Shown in pieces: positions 6,518 to 7,182 of a DNA stretch of 7,182 nucleotides. A model generated the notes under the pieces. It was not told where the DNA came from and did no database searches. It saw only the letters and a program-made list of their open reading frames with translations. A program made the position numbers and the translations under genes. Source of the stretch: an uncultured Bacteroidales bacterium (GTDB taxonomy: Bacteria > Bacteroidota > Bacteroidia > Bacteroidales > UBA932); NCBI GenBank assembly GCA_946545765.1, contig CAMNNS010000071.1, positions 1-7,182 on the forward strand, given 5' to 3'. How positions within the stretch are numbered: the first letter of the stretch is position 1; every line of letters begins with the position of its first letter.

Positions 6518-7182
6518 ATGAAAAAAATTTTATTTACCCTATCATTACTACTTTGCTGCAATCTACTTTTAGCAAATGAATTAAGAGAAAATAACGATGA
6601 GAGTTCTCAGGTTAAAAAAGAAATAGTAACAAAAAACTATAATGTTCCTAATCTAACAGCAATTAAAGCGGGATGGACTTTTAAAATTGAAGTAGAGGAA
6701 GGTGACTCAAATGAGATCACTGTTACTGCTCCAAAAGAGACTATAGATTGTATAATTATAACAGAGCATAATGGGATATTAACCTTTGATTTAGACTTTT
6801 CTAAAGCTAAAACTGAAACGCACATAAAACGAGTATTTAGAAAAAAAACAGATGGATATTCTATGTCAAAAGGGGGAAAAGTGTTATATGGACCTATAAA
6901 AGTTAAAATGCAGAGAAAGAGACTTACAGCAGTAATTTTATCTGGTTCTGCCACTTTAAAAACAAATGGTAATTTTAGTGGAGAAAAAATGATTTGCAAG
7001 TTAAGTGGCTCATCTAAAATAGATAATATCAATATCTCTGTAAAAAAACTAATTATAAATATGAGTGGTGCCTCTAAGCTCTCTTTAAATGGTAATTATA
7101 CTTCTGTAGAGTCCGAAATAAGCGGAGCCTCTAAACTTAATCTTTTAGGAGAAATAATTTCATTAAATAGCTCTCAATCAGG
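6518..7182 (+). CDS. Secreted GIN-domain (DUF2807) protein, 3'-partial
   Basis: The frame opens at the ATG at 6518 and stays open to the window end (221 codons seen, no stop). A hydrophobic signal peptide (about 1-19, ending LLLA before NE) predicts export; the two cysteines at 13-14 do not form a lipobox. From about residue 46 the sequence fits the head GIN domain (PF10988): LTAIKAGWTFKIEVEEGDSNEITVTAP, broken here by no obvious defect, then a hydrophobic strand, a basic stretch of about 35 residues (93-127) that looks longer than in typical members, and a series of Ser-Gly turns. SGSA (142), SGSS (163), SGAS (183) and SGAS (202) recur every 19-21 residues, as in a right-handed beta-helix. 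These proteins are exported or surface-associated in Bacteroidota; the adhesin label attached to the family is not well proven. It lies 50 bases after the putative anti-sigma gene and is probably the third member of that cassette. Confidence 0.85.
   Translation, partial: MKKILFTLSLLLCCNLLLANELRENNDESSQVKKEIVTKNYNVPNLTAIKAGWTFKIEVEEGDSNEITVTAPKETIDCIIITEHNGILTFDLDFSKAKTETHIKRVFRKKTDGYSMSKGGKVLYGPIKVKMQRKRLTAVILSGSATLKTNGNFSGEKMICKLSGSSKIDNINISVKKLIINMSGASKLSLNGNYTSVESEISGASKLNLLGEIISLNSSQS

Noticed and set aside
6637..7032. A 131-codon open frame on the minus strand opposite the GIN-domain gene
   Set aside because: The plus strand encodes a recognisable signal peptide and GIN domain through the same bases; the antisense product resembles no family I know.
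1..7182. Mobile element, CRISPR array, tRNA or rRNA, toxin-antitoxin or defence system
   Set aside because: No transposase or integrase motifs, terminal inverted repeats, regularly spaced direct repeats or RNA gene signatures are visible. Coding sequences account for nearly all of the window.

Overview
The window is AT-rich and reads as a chromosomal segment of a Bacteroidota bacterium, most likely in or near Bacteroidales. The reasons are an ECF sigma factor followed by a single-pass membrane protein and a GIN-domain (DUF2807) protein, a TAnnTTTG-type promoter element, starts without clear Shine-Dalgarno sequences, and a eukaryote-like (group 1) P5C dehydrogenase. Genus cannot be read from the sequence. 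There is no sign of phage, insertion sequence, CRISPR, tRNA or rRNA.

Layout. (1) Positions 2-2443, plus strand: the nearly complete 3' part of cinA (only the first few codons lie outside the window), then, 3 bases later, a lipoprotein serine hydrolase of the beta-lactamase/PBP4-like family. This unit ends at a textbook intrinsic terminator (2468-2510). (2) Positions 2445-5213, minus strand: a two-gene unit, L-glutamate gamma-semialdehyde dehydrogenase (P5C dehydrogenase) followed 12 bases later by an M19 zinc dipeptidase. The dipeptidase converges on the serine hydrolase, with a single base between the stop codons. (3) A 127-base divergent regulatory region (5214-5340). (4) Positions 5341-7182, plus strand: ECF sigma factor, putative membrane anti-sigma partner, and the 5' part of a secreted GIN-domain protein that runs off the window.

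How the genes work together. Region 2 looks like cytosolic amino-acid catabolism: dipeptide cleavage, and conversion of proline- or ornithine-derived glutamate semialdehyde to glutamate with NADH production. Region 3/4 looks like a self-contained envelope-signalling cassette: the sigma gene has a candidate ECF-type promoter (GCAAC-N16-CGTC) almost touching its own start codon, the second gene supplies a membrane-anchored, cysteine-free candidate anti-sigma, and the third encodes an exported repeat protein as a possible effector or ligand.

The most striking DNA-level observation is that the terminator of the plus-strand unit lies inside the coding sequence of the convergent dipeptidase. The same 35 bases encode the conserved C-terminal segment of that enzyme and form a perfect 13-bp stem followed by seven T's. 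The most system-like candidate is the sigma / membrane protein / GIN cassette.
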